64,000 nt of DNA from Oligella urethralis DSM 7531 (GCF_000372065.1 NZ_AQVB01000010.1:20537-84536), one strand, 5' to 3'; positions 44,769-54,639 are shown, counted from the stretch's first letter. Translations and numbers: made by a program. The notes: generated by a model from the sequence alone, not told the origin.

Positions 44769-46700
44769 GTGAGTGCGGTGAAGCATTGTGAACAAGTATT
44801 AAATCAGCCAACACAAGCGAGCAATCAATGCCTGTTAACTATAGGCAGGCTGCTCGCTGTACTTTGCCTAAGTCTGCTACTTCTGTTAACACCCGTGATG
44901 GCACAAGCTGCGAGCGCTCAACAGCCCCCCACCTCTGTTGCCAATCAGTCCCAGTCAGCGCATGATTTAGCGCAGAAGCCATTGATACGCATTGCGGCGC
45001 AAAGCTATTTGGGCACCGAGCATACCTTAGAAGAGTGGCGCTTTATGTTGGACTGGTTGCGTCAGGACTTGCCTCAGTATCAGTTTGAATTGATTGCGGT
45101 GGAGCATGATGAGCTGATTAGCTTGGTGCGCCATCAAGCGGTGGACTATGTGATAAGCAATCCCGGGCTGTATTCCGAGTTGCATTATGACTATGGCATT
45201 AATAATATGCTCGTGCAAGTTTTTGCCGCCAAGCCATTATCGCCTTATAGTTTGGGTTCGGTATTGATTAAACGGCGTGATAACCACGCTATTCAGCGCT
45301 TTGAGGATTTGCCCGGTCACAGTATGGCGATTGTGAGTAATGAGGCCTTTGGTGGTTATCGTATGATCTTGCGTGAGCTTCGCGCACGGGGCGTTAATCC
45401 TGAAAAGCAAATGCAATTACAGACTGTGGGCTTTCCCATGAGCCGTGTGTTGGAGGCGGTGGCAAATGGTCAAGCCGACACGGGCGTGCTGCGTGCTTGC
45501 GTGTTGGAAAATGTGCCCGATTGGCAGAGCCGCTTTGAGGTGCTTGAGCCAGTAGCAAATAGCGATTTTCCTTGCCTGGTGAGCACTCGACTCTATCCTG
45601 GCTGGGTATTTTCTGGTGTGAAAAATGAGCAACTGGAGCAGCATCGTGAGTTACTGCGCAGCTTATTAGATGCCCCGCCACATGATGGTGGTAGCGGTGC
45701 CATGTTGTGGTCGGTTTTGGGCAATGCGCTTGACCTCTTTGATTTGTTTAAAGAGCTGGAATTGGTGTTTTATCAACCCACTGAGGTTCCACTATTCGAC
45801 TATTTTAAGCGCTATTGGTGGCTCTTAGCGGCGCTTTTGGTGTTAATTGCTTGCGGTGGTTTGTATACCGCCCGGGTACGGTATTTGGTCAGTAAACGAA
45901 CCGCTGCCTTAGAGCACGCATTGGAATATCAAAAGGCCTTACAAGACCGTATTAATGAGGTGCAGGCACAGTCCAATCACCAAGCAAAATTGGTGATTTT
46001 GGGGGAAATGTCCGGAACCTTGGCGCATGAATTGAATCAGCCCTTGGCGACCATCGGCAATTACTCGCGTAGCCTGTTACGCCGTTTGGATAAGCAGCGC
46101 TTAAGTGAGGACGATTTACGCTTGGCCACCAATGAAATTATCGAGCAAACTGAACGGGCGTCGAATATTATTCAGGGCGTGCGTTCCTTTGCCCGTAAAC
46201 GACCGATGCGTTTAGAAAAGCTGCCGATTCGTCAGGTATGTGAGGAGGCGGTGCAGTTATTTAGTGGTATGCTGTCCACGCCACCAGAGGTCCTGATAAT
46301 TGACCATTTGGCGCCCGATAAGCGCTTGACCGTGGATCCGGTGCAAATTCAACAAGCCTTAATTAATCTCTTAAAAAATGGCTATGATGCGATGGTTGAA
46401 GTGAAGGTTGAGCGCTCGATGATGTACCTACACCTCTGGCAAACAGAGCATCAAGTACATCTCACGGTACAGGATAATGGTCCAGGCTTAAGCGCTGAAG
46501 CCTATGACAATCTATTTGAAACCTTTTACACTAGTAAGGCTGAGGGTTTGGGTCTGGGCGTGTCGGTTTGTAGAACCATTGCCGAGGCCCATGGCGGTAA
46601 GTTGGAGGTCGATTTAGCGCCCCCTGCTGATGATTTGTCGGGGCACGCTGGGATGGCATTAAATGGCGCAATTTTCACCTTAAGTTTGCCTGATCAGTAA
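44769..46700 (+). CDS. ttrS: TtrS-like tetrathionate sensor histidine kinase
   Basis: This 643-residue membrane kinase has a signal/anchor (about 22-45) and a periplasmic PhnD-type binding domain (about 70-335). One membrane helix (about 350-366) follows, then a coiled coil and a HisKA domain with His420 in GEMSGTLAHELNQPLATIGNYS. The ATPase domain has NLLKNGYDAM, VQDNGPGLS and GLGLGVSVCRTI. This is the TtrS architecture. Two periplasmic cysteines, Cys244 (LRACVLE) and Cys269 (FPCLVST), are candidates for redox or ligand sensing. The start is a GTG at 44769. ttrR follows in the same direction; the reductase genes lie about 10 kb away. Confidence 0.88.
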   Translation: MSAVKHCEQVLNQPTQASNQCLLTIGRLLAVLCLSLLLLLTPVMAQAASAQQPPTSVANQSQSAHDLAQKPLIRIAAQSYLGTEHTLEEWRFMLDWLRQDLPQYQFELIAVEHDELISLVRHQAVDYVISNPGLYSELHYDYGINNMLVQVFAAKPLSPYSLGSVLIKRRDNHAIQRFEDLPGHSMAIVSNEAFGGYRMILRELRARGVNPEKQMQLQTVGFPMSRVLEAVANGQADTGVLRACVLENVPDWQSRFEVLEPVANSDFPCLVSTRLYPGWVFSGVKNEQLEQHRELLRSLLDAPPHDGGSGAMLWSVLGNALDLFDLFKELELVFYQPTEVPLFDYFKRYWWLLAALLVLIACGGLYTARVRYLVSKRTAALEHALEYQKALQDRINEVQAQSNHQAKLVILGEMSGTLAHELNQPLATIGNYSRSLLRRLDKQRLSEDDLRLATNEIIEQTERASNIIQGVRSFARKRPMRLEKLPIRQVCEEAVQLFSGMLSTPPEVLIIDHLAPDKRLTVDPVQIQQALINLLKNGYDAMVEVKVERSMMYLHLWQTEHQVHLTVQDNGPGLSAEAYDNLFETFYTSKAEGLGLGVSVCRTIAEAHGGKLEVDLAPPADDLSGHAGMALNGAIFTLSLPDQ

Positions 46701-46747
46701 TTTGTCGTTATCCTTAATTATTCATTACACGCATTATTAGGACCGCC

Positions 46748-47380
46748 ATGGACGCCATAGATACGAATCTAGTTTTTGTCATTGATGATGACGATGCCTT
46801 TCGTCGTTCCTTGGTTTTTTTATTAGAGGATTTGGACTGGCGCGTCGAAGCATTTGCCTCGGCGGCTGAGTTTTTAGAGGTCTATCCCGAACCGGTCGCG
46901 GAGGCGGGTTGTATCTTATTGGATATTCGTATGCCCTTGATGAGCGGTATGGAATTACAGCTTAAGTTAAATGAGCTGGGTTGGATTACGCCGATCATTT
47001 TTCTGACGGGTCATGGTGATATTGAAATGGCCGTGCAAGCCATGAAGTTAGGTGCATATGGTTTTTTAAGTAAGCCCTTTAAAGACCAAGTGCTGTTAGA
47101 TGAGGTGGCGGCAGCGGTGCGTTTTGCTCAGCAAACGAGGGAAAATCTACAACGTCAGCAGGAGGCCGAAGAGATTTTGGCGCGCTTATCGCCGCGCGAA
47201 AAGCAGGTGGCCAATTTACTTGCCCGTGGTCAATCCAATCGCTTAATTGCACAGCAATTAGATATTAGCGAAAAAACGGTGCATATTCATCGTCAAAATG
47301 TGATGGAAAAGGCGGAGATCAGCAGTGCCGCAGAACTAGCTCATTTGATGCTAAAGGCCGATCCCCACAGCTTAGATTAA
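46748..47380 (+). CDS. ttrR: TtrR-like response regulator (FixJ/NarL type)
   Basis: This 210-residue regulator has a receiver domain with the acidic pocket DDDD (residues 13-16), the phospho-acceptor Asp59 in LLDIRMP, and FLTGHGD. A LuxR-type helix-turn-helix (about 148-205) contains LSPREKQVANLLARGQSNRLIAQQLDISEKTVHIHR. It is paired with TtrS 47 bp upstream and in the family activates ttrBCA transcription. The palindrome at 56178-56197 is a possible target. Confidence 0.9.
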   Translation: MDAIDTNLVFVIDDDDAFRRSLVFLLEDLDWRVEAFASAAEFLEVYPEPVAEAGCILLDIRMPLMSGMELQLKLNELGWITPIIFLTGHGDIEMAVQAMKLGAYGFLSKPFKDQVLLDEVAAAVRFAQQTRENLQRQQEAEEILARLSPREKQVANLLARGQSNRLIAQQLDISEKTVHIHRQNVMEKAEISSAAELAHLMLKADPHSLD

Positions 47381-47411
47381 AAAACCTCGCTCACCCATGG
47401 GGTAAGCGAGG
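47379..47411 (-). terminator. Terminator between ttrR and putP
   Basis: The long stem CCTCGCTcACCC / GGGTaAGCGAGG has a 3-base loop. On the minus strand it is followed by TTTTTT, so it mainly serves putP; ttrR ends just before it. Confidence 0.85.
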
Positions 47412-47438
47412 CGCTTTAAGCAATCGTCAGCAATCGAC

Positions 47439-48959
47439 CTAGCGACGTGAGTCGATCATGATTTGATTGACCTTATCAAAGGTTTGTAGCATCGTGGCCG
47501 ATGGTTTTTTGTCGATTAAGCTCACGACGATCGCAGCTAAACCGCACAAGATAAAGCCCGGTACGATTTCATAGAGTTGACTGTCAACATAGTTTTTCCA
47601 TAGCAACACGGTGGCGGCACCGACAATCATACCGATTAAGGCGCCCTTAGCCGTTAGACGTGACCAGAAGACGGAGAGGATCACAATCGGACCGAAAGCG
47701 GCGCCGAAACCAGCCCACGCATAGCTCACCATGCCTAGCACCTTGCTGTTTGGATCTCTGGCGAGGTAGATAGCAACTAAGGCCACTGCTAACACCATAA
47801 AGCGACCGAACCAGACCAATTCTTTTTGGCTAGCGCCCGGACGAATAAAGGGCTTATAAATGTCTTGGGTCAGCGAGCTAGAGCATACTAATAATTGCGC
47901 TGATAAGGTACTCATCACCGCTGCTAAAATCGCTGCTAGTAGTAGACCCGCAATTAAAGGGTGGAACAGCAGTACGGAGAACTCAATAAAGACACGCTCA
48001 GGATTCTCTAAGACACGGTTAGCAGCGGCCAAGGTAGCCTCATCCGTGATGGTCTCGACTGGCGAGAAGTAAGCAATACCGAAAAAGCCCACGGCGACGG
48101 CACCCGCTAAGCACAAAATCATCCATGTGATACTGATGCGACGCGCTGCCGGAATGCTTTTAATGGATTCAGCGGCCATAAAGCGCGCTAAGATATGCGG
48201 TTGACCGAAGTAGCCTAAACCCCATGCTAAAGAGGAGATGATGCCGATGGCGCTAACCCCTGAGAACATGCTTAAGCTATTGGGGTTAAAGTCCAAGCTG
48301 ATGCTTGAAGCCGCTTCAACACCACCCACTTGATTCAGCACGATGATTGGCGTTAGCACTAAGGCGGTAAACATCATGGAGGCTTGCACTGCATCGGTCC
48401 AGCTGACGGCTAAGAAACCGCCGATAAAAACGTAGGCAATGGTAAATAACGCACCTAAGAGCATGGCGGTGTTGTAATCCCAGCCGAACATACTCTCAAA
48501 GAGGCGTGCCGAAGCGACCACACCGGAGGCACAATAGAGCGTAAAGAATAGCAAAATCACAATGGACGATACAATGCGTAGCAAGTTGCTACGGTCCTCA
48601 AAGCGATTAGCAAAATAGTCCGATAGGGTGAGGGCATTGCCCGCTGTTTCGGTGTAGGCACGCAAACGACCAGCAACGAGTAACCAGTTAATATAAGCAC
48701 CGATGGTTAAGCCGATGGCAATCCACGAAGCGGAAATACCGGCTGTAAATACCTCACCTGGTAAACCCATCAACAGCCAACCACTCATATCGGAAGCGCC
48801 GGCTGCTAATGCCACCACAAAAGGACCTAGACTGCGGCCGCCTAAGATATAGTCGGATAAGTCCTTAGTCGAACGGTAGCCTAAATAACCGATTAGTACC
48901 ATCCCGATAATATAAATCGAGAAGACGATAATAATCGATGAGCTCACTGCACCATGCAT
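47439..48959 (-). CDS. putP: Sodium/proline symporter
   Basis: This 506-residue sodium:solute symporter (SSF family) has about thirteen membrane helices. It starts with IYIIGMVLIGYLGYRSTKDLSDYILGGRSLGPFVVALAAGASDMSGW, the PutP-specific first helices that include the Na+ and proline site residues. AWGLGYFGQPHILARFMA and the C-terminal VLWKNY region also fit. Length matches PutP (502 in E. coli). It lies 147 bp from putA on the same strand, with a hairpin between them, and imports the proline that PutA degrades. Confidence 0.95.
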   Translation of the reverse strand: MHGAVSSSIIIVFSIYIIGMVLIGYLGYRSTKDLSDYILGGRSLGPFVVALAAGASDMSGWLLMGLPGEVFTAGISASWIAIGLTIGAYINWLLVAGRLRAYTETAGNALTLSDYFANRFEDRSNLLRIVSSIVILLFFTLYCASGVVASARLFESMFGWDYNTAMLLGALFTIAYVFIGGFLAVSWTDAVQASMMFTALVLTPIIVLNQVGGVEAASSISLDFNPNSLSMFSGVSAIGIISSLAWGLGYFGQPHILARFMAAESIKSIPAARRISITWMILCLAGAVAVGFFGIAYFSPVETITDEATLAAANRVLENPERVFIEFSVLLFHPLIAGLLLAAILAAVMSTLSAQLLVCSSSLTQDIYKPFIRPGASQKELVWFGRFMVLAVALVAIYLARDPNSKVLGMVSYAWAGFGAAFGPIVILSVFWSRLTAKGALIGMIVGAATVLLWKNYVDSQLYEIVPGFILCGLAAIVVSLIDKKPSATMLQTFDKVNQIMIDSRR

Positions 48960-49027
48960 ATCAATCTCCTTTGCATATTGGAAAAAAGTGAAAGTGTGTT
49001 TATTTAAAAGTATTTATTTAAAATAAT

Positions 49028-49045
49028 CAAGCCTTATCGGGCTTG
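49028..49045 (-). terminator. Hairpin between putA and putP
   Basis: The perfect stem CAAGCC / GGCTTG with a 6-base loop is followed on the minus strand by ATTATTTT. It is a weak terminator or attenuator that could reduce read-through from putA into putP. Confidence 0.6.
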
Positions 49046-49106
49046 AAATCCGTGCTTTCAGCAATTGCGCACAACATGTTTCAAGCCCTCACTGCCTGCT
49101 CTCAGA

Positions 49107-52100
49107 TTAAATCATGGTCATTAGGGTGGCGTTACCTCCTGCTGCGGCCGTGTTAATGCTTAGAGAGCGCTCAACGCAGAGCCTTTCGGCACGGTACAGT
49201 TGCCCCGCTTTCAGGGCTTCGCTACTCAGTGCTTGCGGTTGAATAATGGCTGCCTCATAATTGGCTAAGGCCTGTGCTAAAGGCTTTAAGCGGTCACTAT
49301 CACCTTCAAATAAGGCCGCATCCAGTGGCTTCGCCTGATCCTTGAGTAATGGCTCTAAGGCGGGCTGTAGCTCAACATAGGCTTGAACTTCCGGCGGTAA
49401 TTGTGCTCGTAAATTCTGACTATCTAAGGCTGCCTCCGTCACAAAGACGGCCTGATTACCCCCCGCTAGGCACGCAGCCAATTGCACTTTAAAACCTAAT
49501 GCCGTGCTTGGCATACATAGCACACGACCGCGTGGTAATAAGCGGTAAATATTACGCTCACCAGTAGGGCCGGGTAGCGTTTGACTATAGCCCAGGGTCT
49601 GCTGATTTAAAGTTTTTTCCACTAGGGCGGCTTCCTCGGCCTCAGCGTGCGTCTTAATCCACTCGCGATAATGTTGAATCGCATTGAATGCCGCCGCATC
49701 CCTGGTTTCCTCGTTGAATGCATCAGGATCCGGGGTTAAGGCTGGGCTTTGTTGTACTAAACGATGTAGGTAGAGCGGTCCACCTGCTTTCGGGCCTGTA
49801 CCAGACAGCCCTTGACCACCAAAGGGCTGTACGCCCACCACCGCACCGACAATATTGCGGTTCACATAGACATTACCTGCTTTGATTTGTGCAGTTAGTT
49901 TATCAATGCTTTCATCAATACGTGAATGCACGCCAAAGGTCAGACCGTAGCCGCTGGCATTAATCTGCGTCATTAAGTCATTTAACTGCTCGCGACGGTA
50001 GCGCACAATATGCAGCACGGGACCGAAGACTTCGCGCTCCAAATCGCCTGCCTGATTGATTTCAATGATGGTGGGCGGAATAAAGGTGCCGTGATTTGTG
50101 TGCGCAGGGCGAGGCAACTGTTCAACCTTAAAGCCTTTGCTTCGCATTGACTCAATATAATCGGCGATGTTCTTTTGTGCTTCCGCATCAATGACTGGCC
50201 CCACATCAGTGCGTAAGCGGTCAGGGTTGCCTAAGCATAATTCCTTCATGGCCCCTTTGATCATGGTGATAATGGCTTCTGCCACATCCTCCTGCACACA
50301 TAATAAGCGTAAGGCGGAGCAGCGTTGACCTGCCGAGTCAAAGGCCGAATTAATCACGTCGGCCGTTACTTGTTCGGCCAAGGCAGAGGAATCCACAATC
50401 ATGGCGTTAAGGCCGCCGGTTTCGGCAATCAAAGGAATCGGCTGACCCGCTGCATTTAAACGCTGTGATAGGGTGTCGGCAATGGCTTTGGCAACCGCCG
50501 TGGAGCCCGTAAAGAGCACCCCTTGGATACGTGCATCTGCCACCAGCGCAGCCCCCACATCACCCTCACCAGGTAGTAGTTGTAGCGCTGCTTCCGGCAC
50601 ACCTGCTTGATGTAGTAACTGCACCGCATAATAAGCAATTAAGGGTGTTTGTTCTGCTGGCTTGGCAAGCACCACATTACCGGCTGCCAAGGCCGCACTG
50701 ATTTGCCCTAAGAAAATGGCTAGGGGGAAATTCCACGGGCTAATGCATAGCACTGGGCCTAAGGGTGGGTGGGTGTCGATTTCAAAGTTTTCTGCCACTT
50801 GGCGTGCATAGTAACGTAGAAAATCCACCGCTTCACGTAGTTCGGCAATGGCATTGGGGTAGCTTTTGCCCGCTTCACGTACCGCTAGCGCAATAAAATC
50901 CGAACTTTTATGTTCTAGTAAATCGGCTGCTTTAAGTAGATAGTCGGCACGTTCCTGGGCTGGTGTGACTGCCCAAATCGCTTGTTCCTGCTCGGCACGT
51001 GCTAAGGCAGCAGCGATTTCCTCCTCATTACTAAATACGGCTTGACCTATGATATCGCGCTGATCGGCCGGATTAATAATATCGATTAAGCGCGTTTGCG
51101 CCGCCGCTGGCCATGTTTCACTGTCTTCACCATGCTTAAAGCTTGCTGGTAGGGCTAAGCGATGTTTTAGGGCGCTCGCTAATAAACCCGCCGATAGTGA
51201 GGCTAAGCGATGCTCATTGGATAGATCTAAGCCGAGGGAATTTAATCGATCCTCACCTTGGCTTTGATAGAGCTTGCGCGGCTCTGGAATCATTGGATGG
51301 GCTGAGCCCAGCGGTTCAATGGCACGAGCGACATCAACCGGGTTGGCAATTAAGCCGTCAATAGCGATCTCTTTATTGGCAATTTGGTTAACAAAGGACG
51401 AGTTAGCGCCATTTTCCAATAAACGACGTACCAAATAAGCCAGTAGTGTTTCGTGAGAACCAACGGGGGCGTAGATACGGCAAGGACGATTGAGCTTACC
51501 GGCACTGCTTGCGCCCACGACCTCCTCGTATAGCGGCTCACCCATGCCATGTAAACATTGGAACTCAAACTGCCCCTGATAGTAGTTATTGCCCGCCATA
51601 TGGTAGATGGAGGCCACGGTTTGTGCATTATGCGTGGCAAATTGCGGGAAAATAAATTCTGGGGCAGCCAATAGCTTACGTGCGCAGGCGAGATAGCACA
51701 CATCGGTATGCACTTTGCGCGTATAGACTGGGTAACCCTCCAAACCGTCAACTTGCGCTCGCTTGATTTCGCTATCCCAGTAAGCGCCTTTGACCAAGCG
51801 GATCATCAGTCTGCGCTTAGTGCGGCGTGCCAGATCAATAACGTAATCAATTACAAACGGCGCGCGTTTTTGATAGGCTTGAATCACAAAGCCAATGCCA
51901 TTCCAGCCACTAAGTGCTGGCTCATGGCAGAGACGCTCTAAGAGGTCAAGCGAGAGCTCTAAGCGATCGGCTTCTTCGGCATCAATATTAATGCCGATAT
52001 CGTAGCGATGCGCTAACAGGGTTAAGTCGCGTAAGCGTGGATACAGCTCTGTCATCACGGTATCGTAGCGTGAACGCGAGTAGCGCGGGTGCAGAGCGGA

Positions 52101-53087
52101 GAGTTTAATGGAAATGCCCGGTCCCTGATAAATACCCAAGCCAGCGGCACTTTTACCGATGGCGTGAATCGCTTGCTCATAGGCGGCGTAGTAGTTTAAG
52201 GCATCGGCATCTGTCATCGCCGCTTCGCCCAGCATATCGTAGGAGTAGTTAAAGCCTTTATTAACCCATTTGCGACTGTTAGCGAGGGCGTTGGCGATGG
52301 TTTGACCGCAGACAAAATGCTCACCCATCAGTCGCATCGCACGATCTACTCCTTGGCGAATTAAAGGTTCACCGCCTTTGGCGATGAGACGGCTGAGGGC
52401 AGATGACATCCGCTTTTCACTGTTGGTGGAAACGAGTTTGCCAGTGATCATTAGCCCCCAGGTTGCGGCATTTACAAATAAAGAACCGGAGCTGAGGTGC
52501 GATTGCCAGTCACCGCGGCTGATTTTGTCGCGAATCAAGGCATCGCGGCTTTCTTTATCTGGGATGCGCAACAACGCTTCCGCTAAGCACATTAAGGCGA
52601 CGCCTTCTTGACTAGACAGAGAGTACTCATGAATTAAACCATCGACGCCACTGCCGATGCGCTTATTGCGTAGGGCATCAACCAGTTTGCGGGCAGTTTG
52701 TAAAATGGCATTTTTTTGTTCGCCGGGATCGGCCAAGGCCAATAACATCGGTAGACATTCTGGCTCGCTGCGGCGATAGGCGGCAGTAATGGCGGCACGC
52801 AAAACCGATTGGGCGGCGATGTTTTGTGCAAAATGTAAAAAGGGCTGACGCTGCTCCTCATTGCTCGGGCTAAGACCGGCCTCTTCTAAATCCGCTAGGC
52901 TGACAGCCTCTGAGGCTAAGGCATGTTGCAGGGAGGCGGGTAGACGTCCGGCCTCAATTTCCTCCAACATGGAATAAATGGATTGCTTAATAAACCAATG
53001 CTGGGTACGACCGATGCGTTCGGCGGCCTCACGGATACGCTCTTTTAAAACGGGGTCAACCTTGACGCCCAAGGTGGTGGCGCTCAT
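49107..53087 (-). CDS. putA: PutA: proline dehydrogenase / P5C dehydrogenase / DNA-binding repressor
   Basis: This 1326-residue trifunctional enzyme oxidises proline to glutamate. An N-terminal ribbon-helix-helix (residues about 3-47, TLGVKVDPVLKERIREAAERI) binds DNA. The FAD-dependent proline dehydrogenase barrel (about 240-570) contains GINIDAEEADRLELSL, MIRLVKGAYWDSEIKRAQ and YAPVGSHETLLAYLVRRLLENGANSSFVN. The aldehyde dehydrogenase (about 650-1130) contains SPWNFPLAIFLGQISAALAAGN, FTGSTAV and the catalytic cysteine in SAGQRCSALR. A C-terminal domain follows. The ATG at 53087 has GGAG upstream. GTTGCA sites lie just upstream, as expected for autoregulation. Confidence 0.97.
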   Translation of the reverse strand: MSATTLGVKVDPVLKERIREAAERIGRTQHWFIKQSIYSMLEEIEAGRLPASLQHALASEAVSLADLEEAGLSPSNEEQRQPFLHFAQNIAAQSVLRAAITAAYRRSEPECLPMLLALADPGEQKNAILQTARKLVDALRNKRIGSGVDGLIHEYSLSSQEGVALMCLAEALLRIPDKESRDALIRDKISRGDWQSHLSSGSLFVNAATWGLMITGKLVSTNSEKRMSSALSRLIAKGGEPLIRQGVDRAMRLMGEHFVCGQTIANALANSRKWVNKGFNYSYDMLGEAAMTDADALNYYAAYEQAIHAIGKSAAGLGIYQGPGISIKLSALHPRYSRSRYDTVMTELYPRLRDLTLLAHRYDIGINIDAEEADRLELSLDLLERLCHEPALSGWNGIGFVIQAYQKRAPFVIDYVIDLARRTKRRLMIRLVKGAYWDSEIKRAQVDGLEGYPVYTRKVHTDVCYLACARKLLAAPEFIFPQFATHNAQTVASIYHMAGNNYYQGQFEFQCLHGMGEPLYEEVVGASSAGKLNRPCRIYAPVGSHETLLAYLVRRLLENGANSSFVNQIANKEIAIDGLIANPVDVARAIEPLGSAHPMIPEPRKLYQSQGEDRLNSLGLDLSNEHRLASLSAGLLASALKHRLALPASFKHGEDSETWPAAAQTRLIDIINPADQRDIIGQAVFSNEEEIAAALARAEQEQAIWAVTPAQERADYLLKAADLLEHKSSDFIALAVREAGKSYPNAIAELREAVDFLRYYARQVAENFEIDTHPPLGPVLCISPWNFPLAIFLGQISAALAAGNVVLAKPAEQTPLIAYYAVQLLHQAGVPEAALQLLPGEGDVGAALVADARIQGVLFTGSTAVAKAIADTLSQRLNAAGQPIPLIAETGGLNAMIVDSSALAEQVTADVINSAFDSAGQRCSALRLLCVQEDVAEAIITMIKGAMKELCLGNPDRLRTDVGPVIDAEAQKNIADYIESMRSKGFKVEQLPRPAHTNHGTFIPPTIIEINQAGDLEREVFGPVLHIVRYRREQLNDLMTQINASGYGLTFGVHSRIDESIDKLTAQIKAGNVYVNRNIVGAVVGVQPFGGQGLSGTGPKAGGPLYLHRLVQQSPALTPDPDAFNEETRDAAAFNAIQHYREWIKTHAEAEEAALVEKTLNQQTLGYSQTLPGPTGERNIYRLLPRGRVLCMPSTALGFKVQLAACLAGGNQAVFVTEAALDSQNLRAQLPPEVQAYVELQPALEPLLKDQAKPLDAALFEGDSDRLKPLAQALANYEAAIIQPQALSSEALKAGQLYRAERLCVERSLSINTAAAGGNATLMTMI

Positions 53088-53090
53088 CAC

Positions 53091-53372
53091 ATTCTCCTAA
53101 GGTGGGTTGCAGACGGCGCAAAAAAGGTGCAACCTTTTATACTTTGCGGTTGTTTTATATAGCTTTTTGCTATATTTGAACAATCAGGAATAACCCTTGA
53201 TAGGATAAAAATAAGCGTAAAAATAATAGGATAGCTGGTGTTTATTAGGGGGGGGTAGGGGTGCAACCAGGGTGTTGGGCGAGCCTCTAAAATAGCACCT
53301 GAGCAACCGCCTTAGGCTCTCAACGCACGCTAGGCCGTTGGTACTAGCAGTCAAAGCCTCGCAAGTCGTGGT
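53091..53372. promoter_or_regulatory. putA control region with three PutA-type GTTGCA sites
   Basis: GTTGCA occurs at 53106-53111 and, inverted (TGCAAC), at 53128-53133 and 53263-53268. GTTGCA is the core recognised by the PutA ribbon-helix-helix in E. coli. The region also has a TATAGC/GCTATA hairpin (about 53157-53173) and an eight-G run near 53249. There is no gene in this 282-bp gap. Confidence 0.7.
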
Positions 53373-54182
53373 TTAAGCAATTCTTAACTGCGCAAACTCT
53401 TTTTTCACCACGGCAGCAATGCTTTGCGCAACCACCCAGGAGGATTTAGGATTACTCGGTGCAGGGGTATTGCTGAGTTGCAGACGCATTTCGCCATATT
53501 CACTGCGGATCAAAATATGGTGTTGATTTTCTTGAATGTGAGGATCGACCACTACCCGCACCTGTGTTTGCTCCATGCCAATCCCGGCCAAGGCGAGGGT
53601 GGCGGCAACATTAAGATTTTGTGGGTAGCGTTTAGCGGCTTCAGCGGCCGAACCCTCAAACAGCGTTAAAGGCTCCTGCACCGATGCCGGTGCAATGCCT
53701 AATGCTACAAGCTCTGGCAACCACGCAGCCACCGGTTTATGTGATTCGTAAATAACCTGTAGCGCTGTTGCTCCTTGAATGGATTGGAGATAGTCTAAAC
53801 CGGCAATGGCGCCAGCCGGCAGGAGAATACGGCGCTGAAACTGCTGCGCCACTTTAAGTAGCTCGGCGTACAAATCCGTATCGGCCAAGGCGCCAATGGA
53901 GCTGATTAACACATCGGCGCCGGCACTTAAACAGGCAGGCACATATTGGGCCACCGCTGCCTGTCCCGCTGCTTCAATCACTAAGTCTGGCTTAAATGAC
54001 CAAAGCCGTGCCGGCTCCTGCGTAACCTCGGCTGTCGTGGGTAGGCTTGCTAAGTCGGCATCACTGAGTGCTGAGCGCGTATGTACTAAGATGGCAATGT
54101 GATGCGTGTCTATCAATGCCTGCAATGCCTTTAAGACATCCTTGGCAATGGCGCCGTAGCCAATCACAGCAATACGTTTCAT
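53373..54182 (-). CDS. nadX: L-aspartate dehydrogenase
   Basis: This protein of about 269 residues has an N-terminal Rossmann fold (KRIAVIGYGAIAKDVLKAL) and the NadX/AspDH segments VIEAAGQAAVAQYVPACLSAGADVLISSIGAL, LPAGAIAGLDYLQS, YPQNLNVAATLALAGIG and VVDPHIQENQH, with the likely catalytic histidine. It converts aspartate to iminoaspartate (or oxaloacetate and ammonia) with NAD(P)+ and can replace NadB in NAD synthesis. No other nad gene is nearby. An ATG one codon earlier (54185) is also possible. It follows the glutaredoxin-like gene by 63 bp on the same strand. Confidence 0.9.
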   Translation of the reverse strand: MKRIAVIGYGAIAKDVLKALQALIDTHHIAILVHTRSALSDADLASLPTTAEVTQEPARLWSFKPDLVIEAAGQAAVAQYVPACLSAGADVLISSIGALADTDLYAELLKVAQQFQRRILLPAGAIAGLDYLQSIQGATALQVIYESHKPVAAWLPELVALGIAPASVQEPLTLFEGSAAEAAKRYPQNLNVAATLALAGIGMEQTQVRVVVDPHIQENQHHILIRSEYGEMRLQLSNTPAPSNPKSSWVVAQSIAAVVKKEFAQLRIA

Positions 54183-54245
54183 CATGACTTAATTAAATCC
54201 TCTAGCAATGCGACTACGACCGTCTCTCCCGCTCAATAGCAGGAC

Positions 54246-54620
54246 TTAAAGTGAGCCGAACTGATCCTGTAAATAGTTAATAATATCTTGCGACTCGTAC
54301 ATCCACTGTACCGTGCCATCCTCATGCTCAATGCGTAAGCAAGGCACGGTGCGTTTACCGCCACCACTAATTAATGCTTGCTCGGCTTGCGGATCCTTAT
54401 TCACATCATGCGTTTGTATCGCTAAATTCAACTTATGCATTTCACGGCGTACCTTAATGCAAAAAGGGCAGCCGTGAAACTGGTATAAGCTCATCTTGGC
54501 GGTGCGTGCATTAACCTCTACCTGCGCTTCTGCGCTGCGTTGTCGTGGTGTAGGTCGCGTCAGTTGGTCGACGCTGGCAAGGATACACCCTAAGCCGTTT
54601 CTAAGTGCTTTGGCTAACAT
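54246..54620 (-). CDS. Glutaredoxin/GST N-domain protein with N-terminal anchor-like segment
   Basis: This 124-residue protein has a thioredoxin-fold domain from about residue 40, with the redox motif GCPFCIKVRREM, the cis-proline segment TVPCLRIE and the C-terminal YESQDIINYLQDQF. It resembles a glutaredoxin or the N-domain of a glutathione S-transferase. The first 35 residues are an unusual basic and weakly hydrophobic extension. The ATG at 54620 is preferred to 54647 because AGGAG lies seven bases upstream. It starts 19 bp after the flavoprotein gene stop and precedes nadX. Confidence 0.85.
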   Translation of the reverse strand: MLAKALRNGLGCILASVDQLTRPTPRQRSAEAQVEVNARTAKMSLYQFHGCPFCIKVRREMHKLNLAIQTHDVNKDPQAEQALISGGGKRTVPCLRIEHEDGTVQWMYESQDIINYLQDQFGSL

Positions 54621-54639
54621 GCGCTTTCTCCTGAATGCA

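Noticed and set aside
53244-53252. Run of eight G as a phase-variable tract
   Set aside because: It lies between putA and nadX, more than 150 bp from putA and outside any gene or clear promoter spacer.
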